Positions 16,237-25,494 of a DNA stretch of 64,000 nt are shown piece after piece (within the stretch, counting starts at the first letter, position 1; every line of letters begins with the position of its first letter). The position numbers and the translations under genes were made by a program. Location of the stretch: NCBI RefSeq assembly GCF_013114545.1, contig NZ_VTXI01000002.1, forward strand, positions 310,001-374,000. Reading direction: 5' to 3'. The DNA is from Vibrio sp. RE86. Its GTDB lineage: Bacteria > Pseudomonadota > Gammaproteobacteria > Enterobacterales > Vibrionaceae. The notes under the pieces are model-generated. The model worked only from the letters and a program-made list of their open reading frames with translations, made no database searches and was not told where the DNA came from.

Positions 16237-18873
16237 ATGTTGCTCAATCGGATATCTATCAAGAGTAGGTTGTTTATCTTATGCTTACTTCCTACTGTCG
16301 TCATTGTCGCCTTCAGCGCTACGATGGTGGGTGATATTCATAGTCGACTTCACAGCTACCAGTATATAAACAGCAAGAACATATCCATGAACTTGTTGAG
16401 CGAGTTTTCAGATCACACTTATCTGGCGTTATCAAAATCCATAAACGGGCAAAGCCCCAAAACCTCCATCGCATTAGCAAGCCGAACCTTGGCCACTCTT
16501 AACGAGGTTATGCTCAATGATCCTCTGATGCTGAGTCACCCAAGCCACCTCCATACGATTCAAAGTTACAGTGAAGAATTACAGCAGTTGCTGGGGGAAC
16601 TTGAACAAGCAAGTACCGCTGCTACTGTCGAATTAGGAAGGTTGATCCACACGGTCACGCATGACCTGCATGCCGAACTCTTTACCATCAGCGTGCTGGT
16701 TGATGATGGTGCCGTGAATCGATTAGATACGGTTATCTCTGATTTGAGTTGGCTTTACTTATGGATGGGACGAGAGGCTTGGCTGGCGAAAGAGATCGAG
16801 CGATTAAACTTAACTGTTGATGACTACCTAGCCGATTACTATCGCATTAGCGAACGTCAGCAGTATTACCTTGACCAGTTTGTCATGCAGGGGGCTGACA
16901 GTGATCAAGTGGCCGAATTAGTTAACATATTTTCAAGTCGAGAATTTCTTACCGGGGGGTATGTAAAGCATCAACTACTAAGAGGTAATTTGGCGGCTTT
17001 AAGCGGTGGTGAGTTCTCCAAAATAATCGAAGAACGAAACCTGAGGATCTCCAATCAATTGACCAGCTTTTCTAATGAACTTAAAAACAATCTTCATTTA
17101 GAAATGGCTAAGAGTGAAAGCAGGTTTTGGCAGCTAATTGTACTCAGTGTTGTCGTGGTCGTATTGATGTTGATTTGGGGGGCGAGCACGCTTCATCGTA
17201 TCAATTCAAAACTTTCGATCATATTGTCGAGCATGAGCCATTTGAAAGGGAAACATAGTACGGATCAGATCCCAATCGATGGAGACGACGAATTTTCCGT
17301 CTTTGCGAAAGAGTTAAACGGAATTATTGTTCAGCAAGCTGAAGACAATCATAGCCTAGTGCTAGCCAAAGAGAGTGCAGAGGAGGCGAATAGAGCAAAG
17401 AGCTTGTTCCTTGCCAATATGTCACACGAAATTCGCACACCTCTTAATGGCATTATTGGTATGACCGAAATCCTGTCCGATAGCCACTTATCGACCGGTC
17501 AAAAAGAGATCTTGCAAGATATCGATACGTCATCCCACCTGCTGTTGTTACTGATCAACGACATCCTAGATCTGTCTAAAATCGAATCAGGTAATTTGGT
17601 TCTTTCAGTACAACCGACGAATGTTCGAGAAGCGGTGTTTGATACGATCAATATGGTATGCACCAAAGCGTTAAAACAAGGTATTGAGCTACATATTAAT
17701 TTTGCAGATGAGCTACCACGTTGCATCGATTTGGATGACTTCCGCTTTAAACAATTATTAATGAACTTACTCAGTAACGCCGTTAAGTTTACTCAGGTCG
17801 GCAGCATTGACGTCGATGTGTCGATAGATGGAGATAAATTGGTTTGTCACGTTTCTGACACGGGGATTGGGATTCCTCAATCGAAGCTAGAACAGATATT
17901 TAAACCGTTTACTCAAGAGGATGGAAGTATTACTCGTCGCTTTGGTGGCACTGGCCTTGGCCTTGCGATCTGTCGGCAGTTATTGGAACAAATGCAAGGT
18001 GATATTTGGGTGAGCTCTGAGCTCGATAAAGGCAGCACGTTTTCGTTTTCTCTCCCTCTTAAAATAAGTGAAAGTAGGACAGAACGCTTCCAACTTGAGG
18101 CCAAAACCTTACTGATCAGTAACGACTCTAGCTACCAAGCTTTAATTGAAAGCGAAGCGAATGCACTCGGGCTCAATCTGAGAGTTGAACCAAACGTTGA
18201 TATGGTGACGAGCTCTGAACAAGACTTTGAATTGATCCTCTACTGTACTTCCAATCACCATAGCGCTCGTAAAGGGTTAGCGGCGCTCAGAGCACGATAT
18301 TCCAACGCCGTTGTAGTGGGACTTCACCATCATTTATATGCGCAACCAGAATTGGATATGCTTCTCAATGGGCATATTACATTACCAGTGCTTGGGAAAC
18401 GTTTTGAGTCAACACTGCACACGGCACTTTCGACCAATGCTTTCCATGGATTGTCTAACGATACTCATACCAACATCAAACCTTCACCGAATGTAAAAAA
18501 GGTACTGATTGTTGAAGATAACTTGATGAATCAAAAAATTGCCTCGTTCTTTTTGAGTAAAATGGGCATTGAGTATGTGATTGTCGGAAATGGGTTAGAA
18601 GCGGTGAATACCATTAAAACGGGGGAGGCGTTCAGCGCGATTTTGATGGATTGCATGATGCCGATTATGGATGGGCTTACGGCGACTCAAGAGATTCGAA
18701 AATGGGAGCAAGAACATAATTGTGGGAGAACTGCGATCATCGCCTTGACGGCAAGTGTGCTACCCGAAGAGATTCAAAGCTGCTTTGATGCGGGGATGGA
18801 CGCGTACCTTCCAAAACCCTATAAATCGCAGCAGCTTGTCGATATGTTTGGTCAGCTAAGAGTGCCGTTTTAG
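16237..18873 (+). CDS. Hybrid sensor histidine kinase
   Basis: Signal-transduction kinase of 878 residues. Membrane segments at about 12-30 and 296-315 enclose a long all-helical periplasmic sensor that recalls NIT-type nitrate/nitrite sensors, though I cannot confirm this. A HAMP-like linker and coiled coil lead to the phospho-acceptor His in MSHEIRTPLNG (about 397), then the ATPase boxes LLSNAVKFT, DTGIGIP and GGTGLGLAICRQ. After a degenerate receiver-like spacer comes a full receiver domain with Asp in ILMDCMMP (about 804) and Lys in PKPYKS. No HPt domain and no response regulator nearby. Ribosome site AAGGAA. Confidence 0.93.
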   Translation: MLLNRISIKSRLFILCLLPTVVIVAFSATMVGDIHSRLHSYQYINSKNISMNLLSEFSDHTYLALSKSINGQSPKTSIALASRTLATLNEVMLNDPLMLSHPSHLHTIQSYSEELQQLLGELEQASTAATVELGRLIHTVTHDLHAELFTISVLVDDGAVNRLDTVISDLSWLYLWMGREAWLAKEIERLNLTVDDYLADYYRISERQQYYLDQFVMQGADSDQVAELVNIFSSREFLTGGYVKHQLLRGNLAALSGGEFSKIIEERNLRISNQLTSFSNELKNNLHLEMAKSESRFWQLIVLSVVVVVLMLIWGASTLHRINSKLSIILSSMSHLKGKHSTDQIPIDGDDEFSVFAKELNGIIVQQAEDNHSLVLAKESAEEANRAKSLFLANMSHEIRTPLNGIIGMTEILSDSHLSTGQKEILQDIDTSSHLLLLLINDILDLSKIESGNLVLSVQPTNVREAVFDTINMVCTKALKQGIELHINFADELPRCIDLDDFRFKQLLMNLLSNAVKFTQVGSIDVDVSIDGDKLVCHVSDTGIGIPQSKLEQIFKPFTQEDGSITRRFGGTGLGLAICRQLLEQMQGDIWVSSELDKGSTFSFSLPLKISESRTERFQLEAKTLLISNDSSYQALIESEANALGLNLRVEPNVDMVTSSEQDFELILYCTSNHHSARKGLAALRARYSNAVVVGLHHHLYAQPELDMLLNGHITLPVLGKRFESTLHTALSTNAFHGLSNDTHTNIKPSPNVKKVLIVEDNLMNQKIASFFLSKMGIEYVIVGNGLEAVNTIKTGEAFSAILMDCMMPIMDGLTATQEIRKWEQEHNCGRTAIIALTASVLPEEIQSCFDAGMDAYLPKPYKSQQLVDMFGQLRVPF

Positions 18874-19328
18874 TCGTTATCGAGCTCAGACAGCTCTGCT
18901 AACGGAAGCCAGTTCACCTTAACGCCAGCTTGCAAAAACATCTCTTGGCTTACTTTAATTTTTTCGCCCCAGCGAGAAAGAAAGTCGGGAGTCTGCTCTG
19001 GACAGTGCACGGCAGAAATACCGGTTTGGATGATCTTCGCCGCACAGTTTGGGCAAGGGAAATGCGTTACCCATATTTCACAGCCATCTAAATCACGTTT
19101 AGCGAAAAGAATGGCATTTTCTTCAGCATGAAGTGTTTTGAGGTACTTCATTTCACGATCGTCTGTCATTGCACTGTCTGAAATACCGTGTGGATAGCCA
19201 TTAAAGCCGACAGATACGATGCGGTTTTGTTTGGTAATGACCGCACCAACTTGCGTTGAAGGATCTTTACTCCAAGAGCCAACAAGCTCAGCCATTTGGT
19301 AAAAGCGTTGCGCCCATTTTGAAATCAT
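18870..19328 (-). CDS. Deoxycytidylate (dCMP) deaminase family protein
   Basis: Zinc-dependent deaminase of 152 residues, about the size of dCMP deaminases, which turn dCMP to dUMP for thymidylate synthesis. Zinc ligands and catalytic Glu are present: HAEENAI (about 66-72) and PCPNCAA (about 91-97). The nucleotide-binding N-terminus reads DPSTQVGAVI and GFNGYPHG. It ends by overlapping the convergent kinase gene by 4 bp. Ribosome site GAGGGA. A ComE-operon-like or related nucleotide specificity cannot be excluded. Confidence 0.88.
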   Translation of the reverse strand: MISKWAQRFYQMAELVGSWSKDPSTQVGAVITKQNRIVSVGFNGYPHGISDSAMTDDREMKYLKTLHAEENAILFAKRDLDGCEIWVTHFPCPNCAAKIIQTGISAVHCPEQTPDFLSRWGEKIKVSQEMFLQAGVKVNWLPLAELSELDND

Positions 19329-19555
19329 TCAATCTTCCCTCTAGGAAATCTTGCCTAGCCTACGTCATTACAGGGTCGGCTCTATGTGGTTATGTGATAG
19401 AGATCTCCCAATAATATCCTAATTTAAGCAGAGATAGTCCAGTAAAAAGCGAACTATTCTCACCTTTTACATTGGAGATGCGCTTTAGCAGTGACCTAGG
19501 TCACTTAATAACAAGAGCAGTGGAAAGGGAGCTGTCTACATTTTGCCACTCACCG

Positions 19556-19573
19556 TGTAAGAGATCTCTCACA
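19556..19573. promoter_or_regulatory. VarA/GacA/UvrY binding box upstream of the CsrB-type RNA
   Basis: TGTAAG-N6-CTCACA, an 18-bp palindrome with one mismatch to the GacA-family consensus TGTAAG-N6-CTTACA. It lies about 170 bp before the likely RNA start, a typical distance for such upstream sites. It predicts control by the VarS/VarA two-component system. The surrounding 19329-19731 holds no gene that I can support. Confidence 0.75.
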
Positions 19574-19731
19574 AATACGTGAGTGAATTGAGAGAAATGA
19601 ATGAGAAAATGGTTTCTGTATTGGGGTAACCAATTGAAATATATAGCTTTGGTTGATTTTTGTTCGTTGTGGGGGAGGGGCATTTGTGCAAAATAGCGTT
19701 GTGAAAATAGCGCTCTGACCATAATCTTAAG

Positions 19732-20146
19732 TTGTCAGCAGGAAGCAGACACGGAACAGGAAAGACCCAAGGATAGGTCATCTTCAGGACGAAGATTCGA
19801 TTATTCAGGATGAATGGTCGGCATGGAAAGCAAAGGACATTGGCTGGACGCTAGTAACTAGGATGGTTACACATGGAAAGACAATGGACACTTAACGGAC
19901 TAAGGCAAACTCTATCAGGATGATAGAAACAGGACACCGCTTAAGGATAAAGCGATGAGAGTTAACGAGGATTGTTAACGGGCTGGATTGCCAAGGACAC
20001 CGCTAGGATGGCGATGATAAGGAAAGTGCTGAAGGAATCAGCGTACTATCAAGGAATAGATGCAGGGAGCACCTATTAGTAGCTGGATTGCTGCGAGTAA
20101 GAATGAGAACCCCACTAGGCGAAAGCTTAGTGGGGTTTTTCTTTTT
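19732..20146 (+). ncRNA. csrB: CsrB-type regulatory RNA (CsrA sponge)
   Basis: About 415 nt containing 24 GGA triplets, most as AGGA or AAGGA placed in the loops of short hairpins (for example TATCAGGATGATA and CGCTAAGG-type loops), the hallmark of RNAs that titrate CsrA. A -10-like CATAAT lies at 19720-19725. The 3' end is a strong terminator, AACCCCACTA / TAGTGGGGTT with a long T run. No reading frame of note is present. Vibrios carry several paralogues (CsrB, CsrC, CsrD), and I cannot tell which this is. The exact 5' end is inferred from the -10 element. Confidence 0.88.
20108..20146 (+). terminator. Terminator of the CsrB-type RNA
   Basis: Stem AACCCCACTA / TAGTGGGGTT with a GGCGAAAGCT apical part and a T run broken by a single C. 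Confidence 0.85.
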
Positions 20147-20245
20147 CTAGTCTCTTTGAATCTGTTCGATATGAGCGATGAATAGCTCGACTTTAGGATC
20201 GCTAAGTGAGCGTTTGTGACAAATCCCCCAGTACCAAGTTTGCCG
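20147..20245 (-). pseudogene. C-terminal remnant of a LysR-type regulator
   Basis: On the minus strand 32 codons read RQTWYWGICHKRSL and SDPKVELFIAHIEQ before a TAG. This matches the last strand and helix of LysR effector domains. An in-frame TAA sits just upstream and no start or helix-turn-helix follows, so only the gene's tail remains. It lies between the CsrB terminator and the GH13 gene. It suggests an old deletion that brought the GH13 gene next to the RNA. Short and therefore uncertain. Confidence 0.45.
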
Positions 20246-20317
20246 TTAAGCTTTAATCAATCCTTGTCATAACAGTGGAAGCTACGGCTACCATTTTGCT
20301 AGGGATATAAAATAATA

Positions 20318-22087
20318 ATGAACAACAAAATTCATATCTATCAAGTCTTTACTCGTTTGTTTGGCAACACCGAGACTGCGAATATTCCGTGGGGAACGTT
20401 GGAACAAAATGGCTGTGGGAAGTTCAGTGATTTCACAGACAGAGCGTTATCAGAAATCCAAGCGCTCGGAATTAGCCACATTTGGTTTACCGGAGTGCCC
20501 CACCATGCCGTTGTTCGTGACTACAAAGCGTACCAGATCACCGATGATCACCCTGCTGTTGTGAAAGGACGTGCAGGATCGCCCTATGCGGTGAAAGATT
20601 ATTATCAAGTGAACCCTGATCTTGCAGATGATCCAGCCAACCGACTCGCCGAATTTGAAGCTTTGATCCAGCGCACACACCGTAACGGGATGAAAGTGAT
20701 CATTGATATTGTCCCAAACCATGTCGCACGTTGTTACCTTGGTATGAACAACCCTGAAGGGGTGAGCGACTTCGGTGCTGATGACCACACTGATGTCGAA
20801 TATCACCGTGACAACAATTTTTACTATATCCCAAACCAAGCGTTTGAGTTGCCAGAGATACCTGAGATGTTCAAGCCGCTTGGGGGCGAGACCCACAGCA
20901 CGCTAAAGACGCCTTTTGTGGAGTATCCTGCCAAGTGGACAGGGAATGGCTCTCGCCTTGCTAAGCCCGATGCTGACGATTGGTATGAAACGGTCAAGGT
21001 AAACTACGGTGTTCGACCTGACGGAACAAAAGATTTCCCTGAACTGCCAGAGGAGTACAGGCACCTTTCTTATCAACACCATTTCGAGTTTTGGCAACAA
21101 CACAATGTGCCGAACTCATGGATCAAATTCCGTGATATTGCCCTTTATTGGCTAGACAAAGGCGTGGATGGCTTTCGATATGATATGGCCGAAATGGTTC
21201 CGGTTGAGTTTTGGAGTTATTTAAATGCCAACATTAAGAACGTCAACCCCGATGCATTTTTGATGGCGGAAGTGTATCAACCCGACCTTTATCGAGACTA
21301 CATTCAACTCGGTCAAATGGATGCTTTGTATGACAAAGTCGATCTCTATGATGGATTAAAAGCGGTGATACAAGGGAAAGCTTCGACCAAGGTGATCGGC
21401 GAGATTCAGTCGCGAGTTCTAGATATCGAGCAGAATATGCTTCATTTTTTGGATAACCACGATGAACAGCGTTTAGCTTCGCCAGAATTTGCCGGAGATA
21501 TGGATAAAGGTCGGCCAGCGATGCTTGTGTCCGCTCTACTGAGTCGCTCACCAACCATGATCTATTTTGGTCAAGAAGTCGGAGAGCCCGGTAAGGAACT
21601 GGCTGGATTTGGCCAACCAAGTCGAACGTCAATATTTGACTATGTTGGTGTGCCAGAGCATCAAAAATGGATGAATGGGGGGCGATTTGATGGCGGTGGT
21701 TTATCCGACCAGCAAGGTTACTTAAGAAACTTCTACAAACGGTTACTCAATTTCGCCCAGAGCAGTCCTGCAACCCTAGGAGCTTACGTTGATCTGTATG
21801 CACCAAACGAGAGGCAACTAGGGAGTCGATGTCACTTGTTCGCTCGCTATTCAGATAAACAACTCGTGCTAGGTATCAGTAATTTTAGTACTACTGATAA
21901 GACCGACTTAGAGCTCACTATAACGAAAGAGATCATTGATTCACTTCATCTGGCCGATGGGCGCTACATGATGATGGATGAAGTGGGCTTAAACCACCCA
22001 ACTTCGTTGCAGGTTGTTGAGGGGACAGGACGGCTTAAAGTGGCGTTGAAACCTTTAGGCGCTTCAGCATATACGTTAAATCTTTGA
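20318..22087 (+). CDS. GH13 (alpha-amylase family) glycoside hydrolase
   Basis: 589 residues, no signal peptide, so cytoplasmic. A TIM barrel with the four GH13 regions: DIVPNHVA (about 130), GFRYDMAEM with the nucleophile Asp (about 288), AEVYQ with the acid/base Glu (about 318) and FLDNHDEQR with the third Asp (about 382). A beta-sandwich C-terminal domain follows. The exact activity (maltodextrin hydrolase, glucosidase or phosphorylase) cannot be fixed; neopullulanase-like action on imported maltodextrins is plausible given the mal genes 10 kb away. The ribosome site is weak and 13 bp from ATG. Confidence 0.85.
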   Translation: MNNKIHIYQVFTRLFGNTETANIPWGTLEQNGCGKFSDFTDRALSEIQALGISHIWFTGVPHHAVVRDYKAYQITDDHPAVVKGRAGSPYAVKDYYQVNPDLADDPANRLAEFEALIQRTHRNGMKVIIDIVPNHVARCYLGMNNPEGVSDFGADDHTDVEYHRDNNFYYIPNQAFELPEIPEMFKPLGGETHSTLKTPFVEYPAKWTGNGSRLAKPDADDWYETVKVNYGVRPDGTKDFPELPEEYRHLSYQHHFEFWQQHNVPNSWIKFRDIALYWLDKGVDGFRYDMAEMVPVEFWSYLNANIKNVNPDAFLMAEVYQPDLYRDYIQLGQMDALYDKVDLYDGLKAVIQGKASTKVIGEIQSRVLDIEQNMLHFLDNHDEQRLASPEFAGDMDKGRPAMLVSALLSRSPTMIYFGQEVGEPGKELAGFGQPSRTSIFDYVGVPEHQKWMNGGRFDGGGLSDQQGYLRNFYKRLLNFAQSSPATLGAYVDLYAPNERQLGSRCHLFARYSDKQLVLGISNFSTTDKTDLELTITKEIIDSLHLADGRYMMMDEVGLNHPTSLQVVEGTGRLKVALKPLGASAYTLNL

Positions 22088-22127
22088 AACTGATTAGGGC
22101 GAGTTCGACAATGGACTTGGACAAAAA

Positions 22128-22159
22128 AAAGAGCTAATCAGGAGGCTGATTAGCTCTTT
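22128..22159. terminator. Bidirectional terminator between the GH13 gene and codA
   Basis: Perfect 13-bp stem AAAGAGCTAATCA / TGATTAGCTCTTT with a 6-nt loop, A-rich on the left and T-rich on the right. It serves both convergent genes. Confidence 0.8.
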
Positions 22160-22181
22160 GTGTTTCTGGTATTAGAATTGA

Positions 22182-23459
22182 TTAACGCTTGAAGTTCACT
22201 TCTTCTTGCTCACCTAGGTGAATTTGCGTTGTCGCTGGTTGAGTTTCAGCAATCACTTTACCGTGACGAACAGAGTAACGAACCGGAACTTGGCGACGTA
22301 GGGCATCAAAGCCATTTTCAGCAGGAAGGATTAGTAAGCTACCAGGCTTACCTTCTTCAATGCCGTGTTTGTCTTTGATGTTAAGCGTGCGTGCCGAGTT
22401 ATCACTGATAAGATCCAAGCCGTTGTTAATCTGATCGTAACCCATTACTTGACTCACATGCAGACCCATATGCAGAACCTGAAGCATGTTTGCCGTACCT
22501 AGTGGGTACCAAGGATCAAATACATCATCGTGACCAAAACAAACGTTAATGCCAGCGTTGAGCATCTCTTTTACGCGAGTCATACCACGACGCTTCGGGT
22601 AATCATCAAAACGACCTTGTAGGTGGATGTTCACCAGTGGGTTTGCCACAAAGTTAATGCCAGACATGCGCAGTAGGCGGAACAGGCGCGACGCATAAGC
22701 GCCATTGTATGAGCCCATCGCTGTTGTGTGGCTAGCTGTTACTTTATGGCCCATTTCATATTTGTGCGCCAGCGCTGCTAGAGTCTCGACAAAACGAGAT
22801 TGTTCATCATCGATCTCATCACAGTGTACGTCGATAAGGCGATCGTACTTACGAGCCAGATCGAACACGTAGTGAAGTGACTCTACGCCATATTCACGAG
22901 TAAACTCAAAGTGAGGGATGGCACCAATTACATCTGCGCCAAGTTGAACCGCTTCTTCAAGTAGCTCTTTACCGTTCGGGTAAGAGAGAATCCCTTCTTG
23001 AGGGAAGGCCACGATTTGAATATCGACCCACTCTTTCATCTCTTCACGAACTTCAATCATCGCTTTCAATGCGATGAGTGTCGGGTCAGAAACGTCTACG
23101 TGAGTACGAACGTGCTGAATACCGTTGGCAATTTGCCATTTTAGAGTCTGCTTAGCGCGTGCTTTTACATCTTCAATAGAAAGCATCTCTTTGCGCTCAG
23201 CCCAACGCTCGATACCTTCAAATAACGTTCCAGAGATGTTCCAGTTTGGTTCTCCAGCGGTTTGAGTCGTATCTAGGTGGATGTGAGGCTCACAGAAAGG
23301 AGCAACCGCTAGGCCGCCCTCTGCATCAAGAATATCGCCTTGAAAAGCAATATCGGCATCGTTGTCTAGAATTTGCTTAAATTGACCGTCTTCAATCAAG
23401 ATCTGCTTAAGACCTTCTTGATTGCGTAGCGTCGCGTTTTTGATCAATAGCGTTGTCAT
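22182..23459 (-). CDS. codA: Cytosine deaminase CodA
   Basis: Deaminates cytosine to uracil for pyrimidine salvage; cytoplasmic metal enzyme. 425 residues, matching E. coli CodA. Metal ligands: the HIHLDTT motif near residue 60, [12 protein letters not shown] (His about 214, Glu about 217), [12 protein letters not shown] (His about 246) and the Asp in [15 protein letters not shown] (about 310). The latter segment is strongly CodA-specific. It starts 9 bp after codB ends, so both come from one transcript. No sign of damage. Confidence 0.96.
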   Translation of the reverse strand: MTTLLIKNATLRNQEGLKQILIEDGQFKQILDNDADIAFQGDILDAEGGLAVAPFCEPHIHLDTTQTAGEPNWNISGTLFEGIERWAERKEMLSIEDVKARAKQTLKWQIANGIQHVRTHVDVSDPTLIALKAMIEVREEMKEWVDIQIVAFPQEGILSYPNGKELLEEAVQLGADVIGAIPHFEFTREYGVESLHYVFDLARKYDRLIDVHCDEIDDEQSRFVETLAALAHKYEMGHKVTASHTTAMGSYNGAYASRLFRLLRMSGINFVANPLVNIHLQGRFDDYPKRRGMTRVKEMLNAGINVCFGHDDVFDPWYPLGTANMLQVLHMGLHVSQVMGYDQINNGLDLISDNSARTLNIKDKHGIEEGKPGSLLILPAENGFDALRRQVPVRYSVRHGKVIAETQPATTQIHLGEQEEVNFKR

Positions 23460-23468
23460 GATGCTTCC

Positions 23469-24707
23469 TTACGCTGTTTGTGCTTTCAGCGCTTGTTTGT
23501 TTAGTAGTGAATTTAGGACAACGTAGCTAAGTGCGCCGCCTAGAACTGCGTTTAGTGGAACAACACCAGGAAGGAACTTACCTGCTGCTACACCTATCGC
23601 GACTGCGATGATACCTGCCCAGTTCACTGTTTGGAATTCTGCTTTTGCAAAGTTTTGGTAACGTTTACGGTTAAGCAGGAAGTCTGCGATGATAACGCCG
23701 CCAATCGGTGGGATAGCCGTTGAAAGGAACGTTAACCAACCAACAAAGTTGTTGTAAAGCCACAATGCGAAGATGGTACCTACGACACCGTTAATGATAG
23801 ACATTGCTGTGCTTGAACGGCCAGTGATGTTCGAGAAACCAAGGCCAGAAGCGTACAGCGCGTTTTCGTTGGTTGTCCAAATGTTCAAGCCAAGAACGAT
23901 GATCGCAGGAAGTAGTAGACCTTGAGCAATCATCACATCTGAAATATCGGCTTGGCCTGTTGCTGCTGCCCCTGCTGCGCCAAAGATAAACATCAGTGAG
24001 TTACCGATGAAGAAAGCAATCATCGTCACGAGTACGGCACTTGCTGGCTTTTTACCAAAGCGAACAAAGTCGGCTGTTAGTGTACCCGCACTGACGAAGG
24101 AGCCCACAACCATTGCTAGTGCAACAGAGAAGTCCATTGGGGTTTCTGGTTGAATAAGAGTGAGTTGCTCGAAGCCACCGATACTGTCTACTGCCATAGA
24201 AACAGAGTAGCTACCAAGAATCGCGATAGCTGGAACCGCAATAGCAGACAGAATCATTAATGCTTTAATGCCGAAGTAAACCGTACCCGTCATTAATAGG
24301 CCAGAAACGATAATCAGCGTGTTGGTATCAATGCCCGTCGCCTTTTGTACTGGGATTGCAAACATAGCAACACCGACACCGAACCAACCTACCTGAGTAC
24401 CACCCAATAGAGCGGAAGGTAGCCAAGAGCCTTTAGTACCAAAAGAGAAACGAGCAAGAAGGTGAGTAGAGAGACCAGTAGAAGCGCCAATGTAACCAAG
24501 GAAAGAGGTGTAGATACCAAGGATTAGGTTACCAATAAGAACAGCGAGGAAGAAGTCGTTAAATGAAAGACCGGTACCAAGAGAACCACCAGTCCACATA
24601 CTTGCGGAGAAGAAAGTGAGTCCAAGCATTACCATGGTAAGTGAAGCGACTCCTTTCCTTGCCGTTGTCGGCACGGGTCCCAGACTGTAGTTATTGTCCG
24701 CAGCCAT
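23469..24707 (-). CDS. codB: Cytosine permease CodB
   Basis: Inner-membrane cytosine importer of the NCS1 family, 412 residues, about 12 membrane helices. It follows E. coli CodB closely from the N-terminus (DNNYSLGPVPTTARKGV) through GLTFFSASMWTGGSLGTGL and GGTQVGWFGVGVAMFAIP to IWTTNENALYASGLGF. I place the start at 24707 (MAADNNY), where GGAGG precedes the ATG; the frame is open nine codons further but without support. First gene of codBA. The long upstream region contains a PurR-like box. Confidence 0.96.
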   Translation of the reverse strand: MAADNNYSLGPVPTTARKGVASLTMVMLGLTFFSASMWTGGSLGTGLSFNDFFLAVLIGNLILGIYTSFLGYIGASTGLSTHLLARFSFGTKGSWLPSALLGGTQVGWFGVGVAMFAIPVQKATGIDTNTLIIVSGLLMTGTVYFGIKALMILSAIAVPAIAILGSYSVSMAVDSIGGFEQLTLIQPETPMDFSVALAMVVGSFVSAGTLTADFVRFGKKPASAVLVTMIAFFIGNSLMFIFGAAGAAATGQADISDVMIAQGLLLPAIIVLGLNIWTTNENALYASGLGFSNITGRSSTAMSIINGVVGTIFALWLYNNFVGWLTFLSTAIPPIGGVIIADFLLNRKRYQNFAKAEFQTVNWAGIIAVAIGVAAGKFLPGVVPLNAVLGGALSYVVLNSLLNKQALKAQTA

Positions 24708-25022
24708 ATATAACCTCCGCAAATAGATTATCAATACAAATTGTGTGTAAATTTCGGGTAAACGGCCGGTATTATGGTGATCTAAATCACGCTGTCAATG
24801 GTATTTTTGATAATAAAATCAATAGAGTCGATAGTTGGTTAGTTATTTATAATAAATTCATGTACTTATATTTTTGTTGCGATGTCATATTATTATCAAT
24901 TAATGGATTGCACTTTGGCATAGTCTTAAGATTTTTTGACTTTGAATGACAACGGCATGATTAGCACCCATGAATATCATTCTATAAATTTTGTTGGGTA
25001 AATTTAGGTCACACCTCCATAT

Positions 25023-25038
25023 AAGCAAACGTTATCCT
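25023..25038. promoter_or_regulatory. PurR-like box upstream of codBA
   Basis: AAGCAAACGTTATCCT fits the PUR box at 12 of 16 positions, including the central GCAAACGTT. In E. coli codBA is repressed by PurR. The site is about 316 bp before the codB start, which implies a long leader or a distal promoter. The rest of 24708-25235 shows AT-rich sequence and no gene. Confidence 0.5.
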
Positions 25039-25235
25039 TCTGGCATTGAGCGTAATCAGAATAAATATCGTTTAGAAAGAAACGAAAACTTATTTTTTTG
25101 CCATGTTCAGGTTAAATATCCCTTATGAGAGCAAAAAGTCATAATTTGGTGAGAGGTGTTAATGTGTGAAGGGTAGTTAGCGCAATGTGATTATAGTTGA
25201 TGTGCTTTTGGGAAAGGGTTGTGAAACAGCAGATA

Positions 25236-25342
25236 AAGAAAAGGCCAATCTCAAAAAGTGAAATTGGCCGTAATAAGTGTGAACAAAATGGGTTCACTAA
25301 CAACGTCAGTTGGCTAGGTGACCCTCGGCTTAATAAGGGTCA
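25236..25342 (-). ncRNA. qrr: Qrr quorum-regulatory small RNA
   Basis: Hfq-dependent sRNA that, in vibrios, pairs with luxR/hapR, aphA and other mRNAs at low cell density. Read on the minus strand it starts TGACCCTT...AGCCGAGGGTCA (first stem-loop), then holds the invariant core CTAGCCAACTGACGTTGTTA and GTGAACCCATTTTGTTCAC, and ends with the terminator stem GGCCAAT / ATTGGCC plus a T-rich tail. Length about 107 nt is normal. It lies between codB and mgtE, reading toward codBA. Which Qrr paralogue it is cannot be told from this window. Confidence 0.95.
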
Positions 25343-25352
25343 ATATACTTAT

Positions 25353-25369
25353 TGCATCATATGTGCCAA
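25353..25369 (-). promoter_or_regulatory. Sigma-54 promoter of qrr
   Basis: On the minus strand TTGGCACATATGATGCA gives the -24 GG (25367-25366) and -12 GC (25355-25354) with the exact 12-bp offset. The -12 element places +1 at 25342, the first base of the Qrr consensus. This matches LuxO-dependent sigma-54 control. Confidence 0.9.
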
Positions 25370-25428
25370 CTTTAATAGCACCATTTTGCGTAAAATATCG
25401 CCATTATTAGCCATTTAACGACATGTTG

Positions 25429-25456
25429 TTTGCATAATGAAATTGCATTTTGCGAA
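25429..25456. promoter_or_regulatory. LuxO-type upstream activator sites of qrr
   Basis: TTGCATTTTGCGA at 25443-25455 is one base from the LuxO site TTGCA-N3-TGCAA. A weaker copy, TTGCATAATGAAA, begins at about 25430. They lie 90-110 bp upstream of the qrr start, as expected for enhancer binding. They fall close to the 3' end of mgtE. Confidence 0.65.
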
Positions 25457-25494
25457 TGGCATTAAATTGCTAGTGATACTTATATTACTTTTCT

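Noticed and set aside
19732..20146. Repeated short motif that could suggest a CRISPR or tandem repeat array
   Set aside because: Spacing is irregular, repeats are only 3-5 nt (AGGA), and they sit in hairpin loops: a CsrB-type RNA explains them.
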